A DNA stretch of 15,804 nucleotides from JAVBPP01 sp031549535 (lineage in GTDB: Bacteria; Bacillota; Clostridia; Oscillospirales; Acutalibacteraceae): positions 1-15,804 of the forward strand of contig JAVBPP010000112.1 of the NCBI GenBank assembly GCA_031549535.1, written 5' to 3'. Within the stretch, counting starts at the first letter, position 1, and each line of letters starts with the position of its first letter. The notes beneath the pieces were generated by a model that made no database searches, was not told the DNA's origin, and was given only the letters and a program-made list of their open reading frames with translations. The position numbers were made by a program, and so were the translations under genes. Positions 1-5,898 of the stretch are shown piece after piece.

Positions 1-65
1 GCTCTTTTTCAACCTCTTTCTTTTCTTCTCTTTTGGATGCCTTCGCTTGGGAAAAAGGTGGTTGT

Positions 66-389
66 TCAGTAGGCTTTACTTATAACAACAGCAGAGTTGA
101 AATACTGTGCCGACCTTTTTTCGTTCACACCAAAAACCAGCACCGGAACTATATGTTCGAGCTGCTTGAGTATTACGGCGAATTGATCGGATTCAAAATT
201 ATAGGAATATTCTGTCACAAATGATTCACTTAAAATATAACCTGTCAAAAAGCATTCAGGAAACAACAGCAGATCAACATTTTTATCTTCGGCTTCTTTT
301 GCAAATCTTAATATAACATCAAGTGCCGCGGAAGGATCGCCGATAAATTCGGGTGTTTGACAGGAGCCAACTCTAACTATATTATCCAT
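66..389 (-). pseudogene. Truncated nitrilase/carbon-nitrogen hydrolase family protein (N-terminal third)
   Basis: The 107-residue product begins MDNIVRVGSCQTP and carries the first catalytic motif of the nitrilase superfamily, LLFPECFLTGY, with the likely catalytic Glu at residue 45. The family normally runs 250-300 residues and uses a Glu-Lys-Cys triad; the Lys and Cys regions are absent. The alignable part ends near FNSAVVISK, just before where the family's next strand would begin, and a TGA follows two codons later. Past the stop, the minus strand in a shifted frame reads a Lys/Glu-rich stretch unlike a nitrilase, so a rearrangement around 66-75 is more likely than a point mutation. The start at 389 is supported by GGGGGA about 6 bases upstream. 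A longer upstream reading of this frame has no ribosome site. The gene lies outside the mobile element, downstream of the ancestral tRNA terminator. It is probably non-functional as a hydrolase. Confidence 0.7.
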
Positions 390-444
390 GTAAAATCCCC
401 CATTAAGACCTCTGATATTATGATTTATTATATCACGCAAAATG

Positions 445-480
445 AAATAAGTCGACTGTTTTACAACAATCGACTTATTT
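445..480 (-). terminator. Hairpin, likely the original terminator of the tRNA operon
   Basis: A perfect 11-bp inverted repeat, AAATAAGTCGA (445-455) and TCGACTTATTT (470-480), encloses a 14-base loop. It lies 12 bases beyond the left copy of the tRNA-Trp 3' end (CCA complement at 493-495) when read on the minus strand, and is followed by a T-rich run. This is where an intrinsic terminator would sit in the uninterrupted tRNA operon; the element now separates it from the tRNAs by 7 kb. The role is inferred from position and shape. Confidence 0.6.
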
Positions 481-643
481 CGACAAATTACTTGGCAGGG
501 GCAGAACATTGCCTGTTGTGGTATCAAATGACCTTGACCCTGCCGAGTTTTTACAAATTGCACTTGACAAAGAGTCTGTAAAGGCATACTGTTATAGACG
601 TGATTTGCTGTGTTTATTGCCTTATATAGCTACTATATCTTGA
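446..643 (+). other. Detached C-terminal coding tail of the integrase (507-643), open through the left core
   Basis: A reading frame in phase with the core is open from 446 to the TGA at 641-643. The part to the right of the core, from the codon at 506-508 onward, encodes 45 residues starting TLPVVVSNDLD, passing through AYCYRRDLLC and ending PYIATIS. There is no start codon or ribosome site for it here. In the excised circle this frame continues the serine integrase (5899-7530) directly, replacing its last two residues and stop. The codons look protein-like, but 45 open codons can arise by chance (roughly one in ten at this composition). The support comes from phase, position and composition together. 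It may instead be non-coding. Confidence 0.6.
493..506. repeat. Left attachment core (direct repeat)
   Basis: TGGCAGGGGCAGAA, identical to 7509-7522. The first three bases are the complement of the tRNA CCA tail, so the host-derived part ends exactly at the mature tRNA end. Host sequence with the hairpin lies to the left and element sequence to the right. The next base outward differs between the two copies (t versus a), which sets the repeat length at 14. Confidence 0.85.
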
Positions 644-779
644 TTTGAATTTTGATTGTAGGTTATAGTCCAAGCCTTTGCTTCTGCTAAAAGAAACAGA
701 TATCAACTTAATATTATATTTATAATAAATTTACTATGAAATTTATTAGACAAATATGAAGTTTTTTAGGGGGGTTTTT
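644..779 (+). promoter_or_regulatory. Leader of the DUF6602-like gene, possible weak promoters
   Basis: This AT-rich 136-bp gap contains TTGATT (640-645) 18 bases before TATAGT (664-669), and a TATAAT at 721-726 without a good -35. Either could drive the downstream gene in the integrated state. No hairpin resembling a terminator lies after the integrase tail stop at 643, so read-through from the integrase is possible in the circular form. Confidence 0.35.
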
Positions 780-1547
780 ATGCCGTCTCATAAATTAATT
801 GAGCTCTTGAAAATAGAATCCAGTGATATCAACTCGGCTCTAAAAAAAGCAAGTTTGGAAGGACGCGGAACACCCCAAGAAGTTGCAGATAGAAGAGAAC
901 CCATTATCCAAGCGCTTTTTGAGAAGTTTTTTCCTTTTCCATTTCGAGTGGTTAAAGGAAATATTATTGATATAAATGATAATACTAGTAATTCTATTGA
1001 TTGTATCATTCTAAACCCCTCCCATCCGTACACAATTGACAAAATCAATGGAAGACCATCAATTGTATTTGCAGATGCTACTGATTTTGCAATAGAAATA
1101 AAGCCTGACTTGTCACAAAAAAATGAAGTATATCGTGCTTTAGAACAGATGAATAGTGTTAAGAAATTGAGCAGAGCAGATGGATCAAAAATATTGAGCA
1201 TTGTTTTTTCAAATACAACATATGCAAATATAAAAACTCTCGCTGATAATATAGTCACGTACCATAGTGAAAAGAAAATTGCATATGAGAATCAATTTGA
1301 CATAATTTGTATAAACAATCGTGGGCTGCTATTGAATATCACAAATAGATCTCAACTTAAATTGAAAGATAAGTCACCTTTTGGCATTTACTATATGGAT
1401 GTTAGGGATGATTCTATTGCGTGGCTATTAAAATTTATGAGTTTAGTACCTTTATCGGAAATGAGGATGCGCGAGAGCATCCTACTTCAATATCTTGGGA
1501 AGTATCTTGACGAAACCAGCTTAATACCATATTATATTTATTCTTGA
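780..1547 (+). CDS. DUF6602-like protein, probable PD-(D/E)XK nuclease fold
   Basis: The product has 255 residues. The N-terminal part (about 1-60) includes GRGTPQEVADRREPIIQALF and FPFRVVKGNIID, a pattern I associate with the DUF6602 family. The core has an Asp in SIDCIIL (residue 74), then AIEIKPD with Glu106 and Lys108, matching the D...ExK signature of restriction-endonuclease-like folds. It is probably cytoplasmic; no signal or membrane segment is visible. The start at 780 is chosen because AGGGGGGT lies 5 bases upstream; the in-frame ATG at 756 has no ribosome site. The gene sits alone near the left element end. In the excised circle it would follow the integrase gene by 136 bp. A defence or nucleic-acid-processing cargo role is an inference from the fold and the setting. 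The family assignment comes from memory of the motif, not from a search. Confidence 0.65.
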   Translation: MPSHKLIELLKIESSDINSALKKASLEGRGTPQEVADRREPIIQALFEKFFPFPFRVVKGNIIDINDNTSNSIDCIILNPSHPYTIDKINGRPSIVFADATDFAIEIKPDLSQKNEVYRALEQMNSVKKLSRADGSKILSIVFSNTTYANIKTLADNIVTYHSEKKIAYENQFDIICINNRGLLLNITNRSQLKLKDKSPFGIYYMDVRDDSIAWLLKFMSLVPLSEMRMRESILLQYLGKYLDETSLIPYYIYS

Positions 1548-1587
1548 CTTTTAACGTTATTAATATAATATAACATAACATTAAAAG
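1548..1587. terminator. AT-rich hairpin after the DUF6602-like gene
   Basis: Arms of 13 bases (1548-1560 and 1575-1587, CTTTTAACGTTAT with one mismatch) begin directly after the stop codon. There is no T-run behind it on the plus strand, so it may be a weak terminator or an mRNA-end structure. Confidence 0.4.
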
Positions 1588-1638
1588 GTAAACAAAAAGA
1601 AGCATACTGTTAAATTCAATTTACAATACTCCGGAATC

Positions 1639-1667
1639 TTGACAAAAACACTGATATATAGTATCGT
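1639..1667 (+). promoter_or_regulatory. Sigma-A promoter for the small gene at 1698
   Basis: TTGACA at 1639-1644, a 17-base spacer, and TATCGT at 1662-1667. Two direct copies of ATAGTAT (1658-1664, overlapping the -10, and 1679-1685, downstream) match the half-site of the palindrome in front of the XRE gene, so regulation by that repressor is possible. Confidence 0.55.
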
Positions 1668-1697
1668 TGTCGCAACTGATAGTATAGAGGTGATATC

Positions 1698-1934
1698 ATG
1701 GTAAAGCTGGATGTATGGCTGGATAAACTGCCGGAAGACAAAGCGAAATACTACAACAAGACCCGCATGAGCATGGAATTCTTCGCACAGAAAATAGGAC
1801 TTGCCCCGAATGAAATACTGGCAGACTTTAAGAACAATGGTTACATCTACAACCAAGATGAACGTACTGTGACGCTTTCTCTAACACCTGCTTTGACACG
1901 TCTTAGAAGCAGAATGACCCTGCCAAACAGATAA
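1698..1934 (+). CDS. Small protein of unknown function, possible winged-helix-like fold
   Basis: The product has 78 residues, mostly hydrophilic, without membrane segments. The stretch MEFFAQKIGLAPNEILADFK reads like a helix-turn-helix and is followed by NNGYIYNQDERTVTL, which would suit a short beta wing. I do not recognise the family. The start is well supported by GAGGTG five to six bases upstream and by a promoter at 1639-1667. The gene converges on the XRE gene with only 12 bases between them, and the stop codon sits in the loop of a 9-bp stem (1916-1943). A DNA-binding role, for example as an accessory factor for one of the recombinases, is only an inference. Confidence 0.6.
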   Translation: MVKLDVWLDKLPEDKAKYYNKTRMSMEFFAQKIGLAPNEILADFKNNGYIYNQDERTVTLSLTPALTRLRSRMTLPNR

Positions 1935-1943
1935 GGCGGGGTC
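1916..1943. terminator. Hairpin between the convergent genes
   Basis: GACCCTGCC (1916-1924) pairs with GGCGGGGTC (1935-1943) with one G-U wobble and a 10-base loop holding the TAA stop of the small gene. It lacks a T-run on either side, so it is a weak bidirectional terminator or transcript-end stem at best. Confidence 0.4.
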
Positions 1944-1946
1944 AAA

Positions 1947-2360
1947 TTATACATGCCGTGTAACAGCTCTTAAAATGTCCAATATCGCCGCTTGCTGTTC
2001 TGGTGTTTTATCTTTTAGGATGTTAGCGATTTGTGTTGCAACGCTATGTTCTTTCGGTGGGAGTGTTTCTGCTAACAGATAGTCTATCGTGACCTGATAA
2101 AAGTTGCAAAATTTAATCAGGGTATCTAAGCTCATGCTGCGTTCCGCTCGTTCCAGATGACCCACGAAAGCGGGTGTGATTCCGATTTTTTCGGCTACTT
2201 GTTCTTGTGTATATCCCGATTGTTCCCGTTCTGCTCTCAGCTTTTGACCGATTGCTTCAAAATCAATCTTAAATGCGTATAACGGGACGCTATGACCACT
2301 GCCAAAGCCCCGTGTTCGGTTGCTGTGTTCTGCTCCGGATAAACCGCCTCTGGACTTCAT
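1947..2360 (-). CDS. XRE-family (Cro/C1-type) helix-turn-helix transcriptional regulator
   Basis: The product has 137 residues. Residues about 36-96 are a standard HTH_3 domain: IGQKLRAEREQSGYTQEQVAEKIG, then the recognition region ITPAFVGHLERAERSMSLDTLIKF, and a closing YQVTIDYLLA. A C-terminal helix (about 106-137) could mediate dimerisation. Unusually, about 30 residues rich in Gly, Ser and Arg precede the domain. The only plausible start is the ATG at 2358-2360, which has AAGGAG ten bases upstream. The gene lies downstream of the serine recombinase on the same strand, 90 bp away. A 19-bp palindrome (2378-2396) lies between this ribosome site and a possible -10, suggesting autoregulation. 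It is the likely repressor of element genes, though the targets are inferred. Confidence 0.85.
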   Translation of the reverse strand: MKSRGGLSGAEHSNRTRGFGSGHSVPLYAFKIDFEAIGQKLRAEREQSGYTQEQVAEKIGITPAFVGHLERAERSMSLDTLIKFCNFYQVTIDYLLAETLPPKEHSVATQIANILKDKTPEQQAAILDILRAVTRHV

Positions 2361-2377
2361 AAAAAAACAACTCCTTG

Positions 2378-2396
2378 ATAGTATTAACTATACTAT
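2378..2396. promoter_or_regulatory. Palindromic operator candidate upstream of the XRE gene
   Basis: ATAGTAT-TAACT-ATACTAT is a perfect 7-bp inverted repeat with a 5-bp centre, just upstream of the XRE ribosome site. On the minus strand it contains TATAGT, so it would overlap a -10. The half-site ATAGTAT recurs at 1658-1664 and 1679-1685, at the promoter of the small gene. Confidence 0.5.
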
Positions 2397-2450
2397 AAGG
2401 AGTGTTTTCATGAAAGGAAGTTCCAGTAGCAATTGCATTGATTTTCAGTG

Positions 2451-3293
2451 TTATCTGTTTCGCCGTCCGGCATTTAGCTTTGCCTGTACCCGTCCAAAAA
2501 GAACCGCGCTGATGATTGGTTCATGCTGTCCCTGCGTTTTGACCGTGCCATGTGTGACAATGCCTTTGTAAAAGTCATTCTTTAAAATGTCCGCAAGAGC
2601 TTGCTTTGAAAAAGAATTGTCTCGCTGCGAGGTATAGCTGTTATCGTCCAAATACTCTTTTAGCTTGCTTAAACTGCCTAACTGTAAATAAGACAAGAAA
2701 ATGTCTTTTACCATGTCCGCATTGTCAGGGTCAATTTCAACTTTTGGTGATTTGTCGTTTTTATTCCAACGATAACCGAGCGGAGCGACACCACAGGCTT
2801 TTTGACCTGCACGCGCTTTTGTCTTGCGCCCCTTTGCAAGTTTTAGATTGATAGATAGCCGCTCATATTGGTCAAGCAGCTCCAGCATCCCATTGATGAG
2901 CTTATCGTTCGGATTGTTTGAATAAAGGGAATAGGTTGGTTGCTCGATACTAATAATTTCCGCATCGGATTGTTTAAAGGTCTTTTGTATAATCGCGCTT
3001 GCATAATCATCGCGCCAAAGACGGGAGGTGTTCAAGACAATGACCTTGCGCACCCCATTGAGAGCTGTCAGTAAGTCAGTAAGCCCCGCTCTATTCAAGG
3101 ATGTCCCTGAAATGCCTTTATCGACAAAAATTTGCGCTAAATCAAGCTTGTGCTGTTTACAGTAGTCTTTGATAGCCCTGCGCTGCGTTTCCAGACCATA
3201 GCCTTTTTCAACCTGTGTTTCTGTGCTAACGCGAATATAACCATAGACCTTTTCTGTGCTTTGTATGTTTGTTTTTGTTGCTACCAATTTCAT
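2451..3293 (-). CDS. Short serine recombinase (resolvase plus recombinase domains, no zinc ribbon)
   Basis: The product has 280 residues. The N-terminal resolvase domain has YGYIRVSTETQ with the nucleophile Ser23 and Arg21, and GLETQRRAIKDYC. VIVLNTSRLWRDD carries the conserved Arg pair near residue 90. A recombinase domain follows from about 155 to 265 (GVAPLGYRW; SKQALADILKNDFYKG). It ends at NAGRRNR, just where the zinc ribbon and coiled coil of a typical large serine recombinase would begin, so it is about 200 residues shorter than that class. The start at 3293 has AGGGGGA upstream; a longer reading from 3353 would start inside the -35 box. The promoter (TTGACT-N17-TATAGT) overlaps a perfect palindrome. 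It may invert or resolve DNA inside the element or be a leftover of a nested one; its sites are not identified. Confidence 0.85.
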   Translation of the reverse strand: MKLVATKTNIQSTEKVYGYIRVSTETQVEKGYGLETQRRAIKDYCKQHKLDLAQIFVDKGISGTSLNRAGLTDLLTALNGVRKVIVLNTSRLWRDDYASAIIQKTFKQSDAEIISIEQPTYSLYSNNPNDKLINGMLELLDQYERLSINLKLAKGRKTKARAGQKACGVAPLGYRWNKNDKSPKVEIDPDNADMVKDIFLSYLQLGSLSKLKEYLDDNSYTSQRDNSFSKQALADILKNDFYKGIVTHGTVKTQGQHEPIISAVLFGRVQAKLNAGRRNR

Positions 3294-3307
3294 GTGTGTG
3301 TTCCCCC

Positions 3308-3353
3308 TGATATAGTCTGATATGACTATATCATAAAAACTACATTTAGTCAA
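3308..3353 (-). promoter_or_regulatory. Recombinase promoter with a 26-bp palindromic operator
   Basis: On the minus strand TTGACT (3348-3353), a 17-base spacer and TATAGT (3325-3330) form a near-consensus promoter. TGATATAGTC-TGATAT-GACTATATCA (3308-3333) is a perfect 10-bp inverted repeat covering the -10 and the expected start site. A further half-site GACTATAT lies at 3372-3379. A repressor or the recombinase itself bound here would block transcription. Confidence 0.75.
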
Positions 3354-3592
3354 CTATCATAAATGATTCTTGACTATATGACTTGATAAACGCTGATATA
3401 GAAAGCGTTTGCGCCTGTTTATCTATTTGCATAGCACCCCCCACCCTTAAACGCTGTATAGTGAGAGAATGTGTATACCCTGCCCTCATACAATCGAATC
3501 AAATTTGTCTTATATTTTTCGGATATGACAAGACTGTTGTTTTATCTCGTGATATGCATGAAATCTTGCTGCGGTCTTTTTAATGTCCAACA

Positions 3593-3633
3593 TTAGGATA
3601 ACCTACATTTTTCAATTTAGTTACGCTAAATTT
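3593..3633. repeat. 41-bp direct repeat, copy 1
   Basis: Matches 3737-3777 at 35 of 41 positions. Both copies begin TTAGGATAA and end with an identical 18-bp palindromic part, TTTAGTTACGCTAAATTT. Confidence 0.7.
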
Positions 3634-3682
3634 ATGAGTAACAGAGCAATGAATAAACCGACAAATACAGTACACATATAAC

Positions 3683-3728
3683 AAGACCTTCAAGGTGAAT
3701 TGAAAACACTTTGAAGGTCTTTCTTTAT
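3683..3728 (+). terminator. Intrinsic terminator in the non-coding block
   Basis: AAGACCTTCAA (3683-3693) and TTGAAGGTCTT (3711-3721) form a perfect 11-bp stem, followed by TCTTTAT. Its presence after about 300 bases without a gene hints at an untranslated transcript from the plus strand. Confidence 0.6.
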
Positions 3729-3736
3729 ACTTATCC

Positions 3737-3777
3737 TTAGGATAAGCACCAGATTTCAGTTTAGTTACGCTAAATTT
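3737..3777. repeat. 41-bp direct repeat, copy 2
   Basis: Six differences from 3593-3633, 144 bp downstream and in the same orientation. The central palindrome TTTAG-TTACG-CTAAA is fully conserved. The left end also makes a local dyad CTTATCC-TTA-GGATAAG. Confidence 0.7.
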
Positions 3778-4053
3778 CGGGCGAAAGTAGTGCGCAATGT
3801 TAAAAAGAAAAGAGGGCGCGAGATACAGAAGAGAGTAAGCGCTTATATGTTGATACTCGTATTAAGTATCTTCACCTAGAGCGTTATAACAAAGACGAGC
3901 GAAAGCAGTGTATCAGTTTTCCCATTATGTTGTAGCTACTGTATTCACCCTACAAGTAGATAGCTTTTCTAGTCAATTAAAAAGGCACCAACACGCAACC
4001 TGATACGTGGTCATATAATTTAATCTGGTTTTTTGAGAAAATACCGGATGGAG

Positions 4054-4090
4054 TAAAAAACAGTCTACCGTAAAGATTGACGATAGACTG
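4054..4090 (-). terminator. Intrinsic terminator of the membrane zinc-ribbon gene
   Basis: On the minus strand CAGTCTATCGT (4080-4090) pairs with ACGGTAGACTG (4061-4071) through 11 bp with one wobble, followed directly by six T. It lies 25 bases after the stop codon of the gene at 4116-5531. Confidence 0.85.
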
Positions 4091-4115
4091 CTCATTTAAA
4101 CTATTATGTCCGTGT

Positions 4116-5531
4116 TTATGACAAAGGTTTTCCGCAGAATTTGCAATAGACAGTTGACCCTTCAATAATGGTGCTTTCTGCGCCACAGCCATTACAAGTG
4201 ACCGTTTTTTGTTTTTTAAGTTTTAACACATGCTCTTTTCCTGCAATAAAATTTGCGGCTTTTTCAGTGAATGTTTCTTTTGCATCGTTAGTTTCATAAA
4301 TTTGATTATCCATAGTTAAAACCACTGTCTTTTTTGAGTGGTCTATATAAGCGTTTCGCAGCATTCGTACTTGCAAATTATTGGTGTTAGCAGATTTAAT
4401 TGCTTTGTTTATGAGCTTTTCGGTTGTTCTTGTGTCAAATCCGCATACAGCTGCTATTTCATCAAGTGAGCGCTTATTTCCTGTTATGATAATGGAATAA
4501 ATCTTCTTTATTTTTGCTGCATCTTTATAAAATAAAAGCGGAAGCCCAATTACACCTCCAAGGACTAGAAATGCAAATAAAGCACCGCCAAATCCAGACC
4601 CTTCTGAATCATCTGTTTTATTCGTTGTCGATACCGTTGTTTCCACTTTCACGGATTCAGCAGCAGAGGAAACTTTGTCTACAAATTCTTCAAGAGCGTT
4701 TTTTTCTGTGCTTTCGGTTGTAGTGAATGCTGTTGTTTCTTGCAGTGTTGTTGTCTCCCTTGGTGTGGCTGCTTCTACTATTTTGGGGTCATCTTTTCTA
4801 ACATAAAACATCGGAATGCGGTTTACATCTTTATCCTCAGGATAGCCGGAAGCGTATGTAATCCGCAGTAATTGCGGCTTGCCACTTTTATCGCATATAA
4901 GCTCATCGGCTGTTCCAATATCCGGTGTCATATAGGTAGAGTTACCACCCGCAAAATAAACCGTAACCCCTGAAAATAGATTCTCTTCCAGTGGCGCATA
5001 TTCAGAGGAATCCCATGTTTCACGCAGATGCTTTGTTTGTCGCGTGTCCTTTGTTTTTAGCCGTTTTGGGTCATCCTTGCGAATATAATCTACTTCATTA
5101 TCGTTCACAGCATTAAACCACCCTGATGAGCCGTCATTGTCTTTGTATTTATAAGCGAAATCGCAATAATCACCTTCACCTGTTGTAATTTTGAATTCAT
5201 AGGGGTCTATTTTCACTTTATACGCCGTGTCAACAACTGTGCCGTAATCCCAATATTCAATTTTATCTCCACCTGTACCGTCATAACCAACGCTTTTATG
5301 ATACAGCTTTACCCCCTTCGCTATATACCCCAGTGCGTCCATGTATTTGTCACTGTCGTTCACGTCCATTTTAACAATGGGCATATTGTCAGAGACTTTC
5401 TTTAGTACGGATGATTCCGCTACCACAAGCACTTGAAAAACGGATGAATAGGCTATGAGTACCGCTAAAATGACCCATGCCCTGCATTTTTTTGAAATTC
5501 GTTTTTGCGCTTTGTTCATTGTCCTTTTCAT
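4116..5531 (-). CDS. Two-membrane-segment protein with extracellular repeats and a C-terminal zinc ribbon
   Basis: The product has 471 residues. A signal-anchor segment (about 19-38) follows a basic start. The region 40-250 is probably outside the cell and contains two related repeats, each ending in a YIRKDDPK or YVRKDDPK motif (149-155, 244-250). A Thr/Ser/Glu-rich linker (about 255-310) leads to a second membrane segment (313-335, GGALFAFLVLGGVIGLPLLF). The inner part has a helical, winged-helix-like region (about 342-405; SLDEIAAVCGFDTRTTEKLI) and a Cys4 zinc ribbon, CNGC and CKFC (Cys446, 449, 463, 466). AGGAGG eight bases before 5531 fixes the start. It has its own promoter and terminator, so it is an independent unit. 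I do not recognise the family. The layout suggests a sensor or surface protein with an inner regulatory tail, possibly an exclusion or defence factor of the element; this is inference. Confidence 0.8.
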   Translation of the reverse strand: MKRTMNKAQKRISKKCRAWVILAVLIAYSSVFQVLVVAESSVLKKVSDNMPIVKMDVNDSDKYMDALGYIAKGVKLYHKSVGYDGTGGDKIEYWDYGTVVDTAYKVKIDPYEFKITTGEGDYCDFAYKYKDNDGSSGWFNAVNDNEVDYIRKDDPKRLKTKDTRQTKHLRETWDSSEYAPLEENLFSGVTVYFAGGNSTYMTPDIGTADELICDKSGKPQLLRITYASGYPEDKDVNRIPMFYVRKDDPKIVEAATPRETTTLQETTAFTTTESTEKNALEEFVDKVSSAAESVKVETTVSTTNKTDDSEGSGFGGALFAFLVLGGVIGLPLLFYKDAAKIKKIYSIIITGNKRSLDEIAAVCGFDTRTTEKLINKAIKSANTNNLQVRMLRNAYIDHSKKTVVLTMDNQIYETNDAKETFTEKAANFIAGKEHVLKLKKQKTVTCNGCGAESTIIEGSTVYCKFCGKPLS

Positions 5532-5571
5532 TCACAATTCCTCCTGAAAGTCAATATTCTTGCATTTCCAA

Positions 5572-5600
5572 ATCATACTACACATAAAACCGTGTGTCAA
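5572..5600 (-). promoter_or_regulatory. Promoter of the membrane zinc-ribbon gene
   Basis: On the minus strand TTGACA (5595-5600), 17 bases, TATGAT (5572-5577). It is divergent from the integrase operon promoter 59 bp away. Confidence 0.8.
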
Positions 5601-5658
5601 TTACAATTCCTTTTTTTACGCGATAATATGATAGTAAATGCTACTGATAGTACATCTT

Positions 5659-5687
5659 TTGACAGAACGCAGGAAATCATTTATACT
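5659..5687 (+). promoter_or_regulatory. Promoter of the integrase operon
   Basis: TTGACA (5659-5664), a 17-base spacer and TATACT (5682-5687). Just upstream are two GATAGTA motifs (near 5633 and 5646), one inside TACTGATAGTA. These resemble ATAGTAT half-sites seen at the XRE and small-gene promoters and could be repressor sites. Confidence 0.8.
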
Positions 5688-5710
5688 ACTTTCGTATGGA
5701 GGGCGAAACA

Positions 5711-5872
5711 ATGAAAACAACACAAGAAACACGTTTAGAAAATGCCGAAATGCAATTTAATGGCTTGCACAATGACAAAGCGTTGGATTTACTTCGCGAT
5801 TGTATAAAATCCATTTTAGACGAACAACGCGCCGAGAAAGAGAAAAGGAAGAACCAGACCGCAGAACAATAA
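5711..5872 (+). CDS. 53-residue protein upstream of the integrase, candidate directionality factor
   Basis: The product starts MKTTQETRLENAEMQF and ends with a charged tail, EQRAEKEKRKNQTAEQ. The middle (NDKALDLLRDCIKSILDEQR) is strongly helical, so the whole may be a short helix or coiled coil. GGAGGGC lies six to seven bases before the ATG, and the near-consensus promoter at 5659-5687 starts transcription about 17 bases upstream, so this is a real translated gene despite its size. The integrase ribosome site follows 9 bases after its stop region, making a two-gene operon. Serine integrases need a recombination directionality factor to excise, and in some phages this is a small gene next to the integrase; that makes it a candidate here. 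The sequence itself matches no factor I know. Confidence 0.75.
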   Translation: MKTTQETRLENAEMQFNGLHNDKALDLLRDCIKSILDEQRAEKEKRKNQTAEQ

Positions 5873-5898
5873 CCGCCGCACGAAAGGAGAGCCACTGT

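Larger units (their letters stand above)
3354..4053. other. Non-coding block with repeats
   Basis: I see no convincing gene on either strand; a 66-codon plus-strand frame at 3383-3583 starts with TTG and has no ribosome site. The block holds two 41-bp imperfect direct repeats (3593-3633, 3737-3777), a terminator (3683-3728), a small hairpin GATACT/AGTATC (3852-3870), and two copies of a GCGAAAG-Y-AGTG motif near 3780 and 3899. An origin of transfer or replication, a structured RNA, or recombinase sites are all possible. Confidence 0.5.

Noticed and set aside
66..587. 173-codon form of the nitrilase fragment
   Set aside because: It would run through the attachment core and terminator hairpin from an unsupported start; the nitrilase homology begins at 389.
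3294..3353. N-terminal extension of the short recombinase from 3353
   Set aside because: That start would lie in the -35 box of the promoter; the ATG at 3293 has a proper ribosome site.
3383..3583. 66-codon frame in the non-coding block
   Set aside because: It starts with TTG, has no ribosome site and shows no recognisable protein pattern. The terminator further on more likely ends an untranslated transcript.
5800..5898. N-terminal extension of the integrase from the ATG at 5800
   Set aside because: It overlaps the well-supported 53-residue gene, lacks a ribosome site, and precedes the usual family start by 33 unlike residues.
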